Notes under the pieces: model-generated
What the model saw: only the letters and a program-made list of their open reading frames with translations
What the model was told of the DNA's origin: nothing
Database searches by the model: none
Shown: piece after piece, positions 5,082 through 5,488 of the stretch
Layout of the letters: every line of letters starts with the position of its first letter
Position numbering within the stretch: the stretch's first letter is position 1
Program-made: the position numbers and the translations under genes
Source of the DNA: Cytophagales bacterium
Lineage (GTDB): Bacteria > Bacteroidota > Bacteroidia > Cytophagales > UBA9547
Direction of reading: 5' to 3'
DNA length: 5,488 bases
Assembly: GCA_013298205.1 (NCBI GenBank)
Contig: JAAFJZ010000197.1
Coordinates: 1-5,488 of the forward strand

Positions 5082-5488
5082 TTATTGGTTATAAATTAAG
5101 AAAATTCCTGTATCGAAAGGTGTCCATAAACAAGCTTTTTGCCCGAAGCTTTTTAGTGCACGATTAGCCCAAGTATTACAAGTGCAAAGTATGCTATAGC
5201 TACCATTGGCTTCATAAAAAGCATCTGTTTTGCCGTAATTGGCATTTGTTTTGATGTGTACATAATGTCCATTTTCATCTTTTTGAAAACTATTTGCAAC
5301 ATAATTTATCAATCTTGAATATTCTTTATTGCTTATCATGATTTTTTTGCAAGCTATATTTTCTTTCATTTTTTTGTAAAACTTAGCGTGTATGGCCGTA
5401 GTGCTCAAACCTAAAGCAGCTTTAATCGCTACCGATGTTTTTAAATCTGACCAATTTGGTGTTTCTAAGTAAAACCCTTTATCTCCCC
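5082..5488 (-). CDS. DUF2459 / TIGR02117 family protein, C-terminal part (5' end outside window)
   Basis: This frame is open from the right edge to the TAA at 5084-5082, giving 134 visible residues. A TTG at 5408 could be mistaken for the start, but clearly homologous coding sequence continues upstream of it (GDKGFYLETPNWSDL at the very edge), so the gene is cut by the window. The pattern matches TIGR02117/DUF2459: GDKGFYLETPxW at 1-12, AIKAALGLSTTAIH (20-33), CKKIMIS (46-52), SYSIL followed by CTCNTWANRALK (101-112), and GQKACLWTPFDTGIF (115-129) near the end. Full-length members are about 200-240 residues and usually start with a membrane segment. No function is established; the family was first noted near urease genes in some bacteria, and none are seen here. 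C103 (in CNTW) and a histidine expected upstream might form a papain-like active site, but this is a hypothesis. Confidence 0.88.
   Translation of the reverse strand, partial: GDKGFYLETPNWSDLKTSVAIKAALGLSTTAIHAKFYKKMKENIACKKIMISNKEYSRLINYVANSFQKDENGHYVHIKTNANYGKTDAFYEANGSYSILCTCNTWANRALKSFGQKACLWTPFDTGIFLIYNQ

Noticed and set aside
1..5488. Mobile element, CRISPR array, RNA gene, toxin-antitoxin or defence cluster
   Set aside because: No transposase or integrase, no regularly spaced repeats, no tRNA/rRNA signatures and no pair of small genes typical of toxin-antitoxin systems were seen.

Overview
The window looks like an ordinary chromosomal stretch of a low-GC Bacteroidota bacterium, probably in the Cytophagia/Flavobacteriia range. 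Four things point there: the A/T-rich codon use, start codons preceded by A-rich leaders instead of clear Shine-Dalgarno sequences, several TAnnTTTG boxes (the Bacteroidota -7 promoter element) just upstream of genes, and the protein families present (two-domain DUF1573, Bacteroidota-type RecJ, TIGR02117/DUF2459). The assignment is inference from sequence style; no rRNA or other direct taxonomic marker is present.

Layout. The minus-strand block at 1-1841 holds the first 33 codons of an lptB-like ABC ATPase, cut by the window edge. It lies 19 bases downstream of a complete recJ, and both are read leftward as a probable operon. A 134-bp divergent intergenic region separates recJ from a rightward block. 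That block contains an exported two-domain DUF1573 protein (1976-2746), a typical 2-Cys peroxiredoxin (2826-3455) closed by a very good intrinsic terminator (3469-3513), a 6-pyruvoyl-tetrahydropterin synthase/QueD-family enzyme (3542-3955), a secreted VanY-type M15 D,D-carboxypeptidase whose start lies inside the end of the previous gene, and a 44-residue lipoprotein (4704-4838). An AT-rich stretch of 243 bp (4839-5081) with only a weak hairpin follows. The last gene is a leftward DUF2459/TIGR02117 protein whose 5' end lies beyond the right edge.

How they fit together. The genes are mostly housekeeping or stress functions: DNA repair (RecJ), lipopolysaccharide export (LptB), peroxide detoxification (peroxiredoxin), pterin chemistry, peptidoglycan trimming and two envelope proteins of unknown role. 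Only recJ-lptB and the pterin synthase-carboxypeptidase pair have the spacing of co-transcribed genes, and the functions in the second pair are unrelated. I see no mobile element, CRISPR array, tRNA, rRNA or defence-like cluster, and no convincing new multi-gene system. The most open question is the biochemical role of the DUF2459 protein, followed by the CxC-containing DUF1573 protein and the small lipoprotein.
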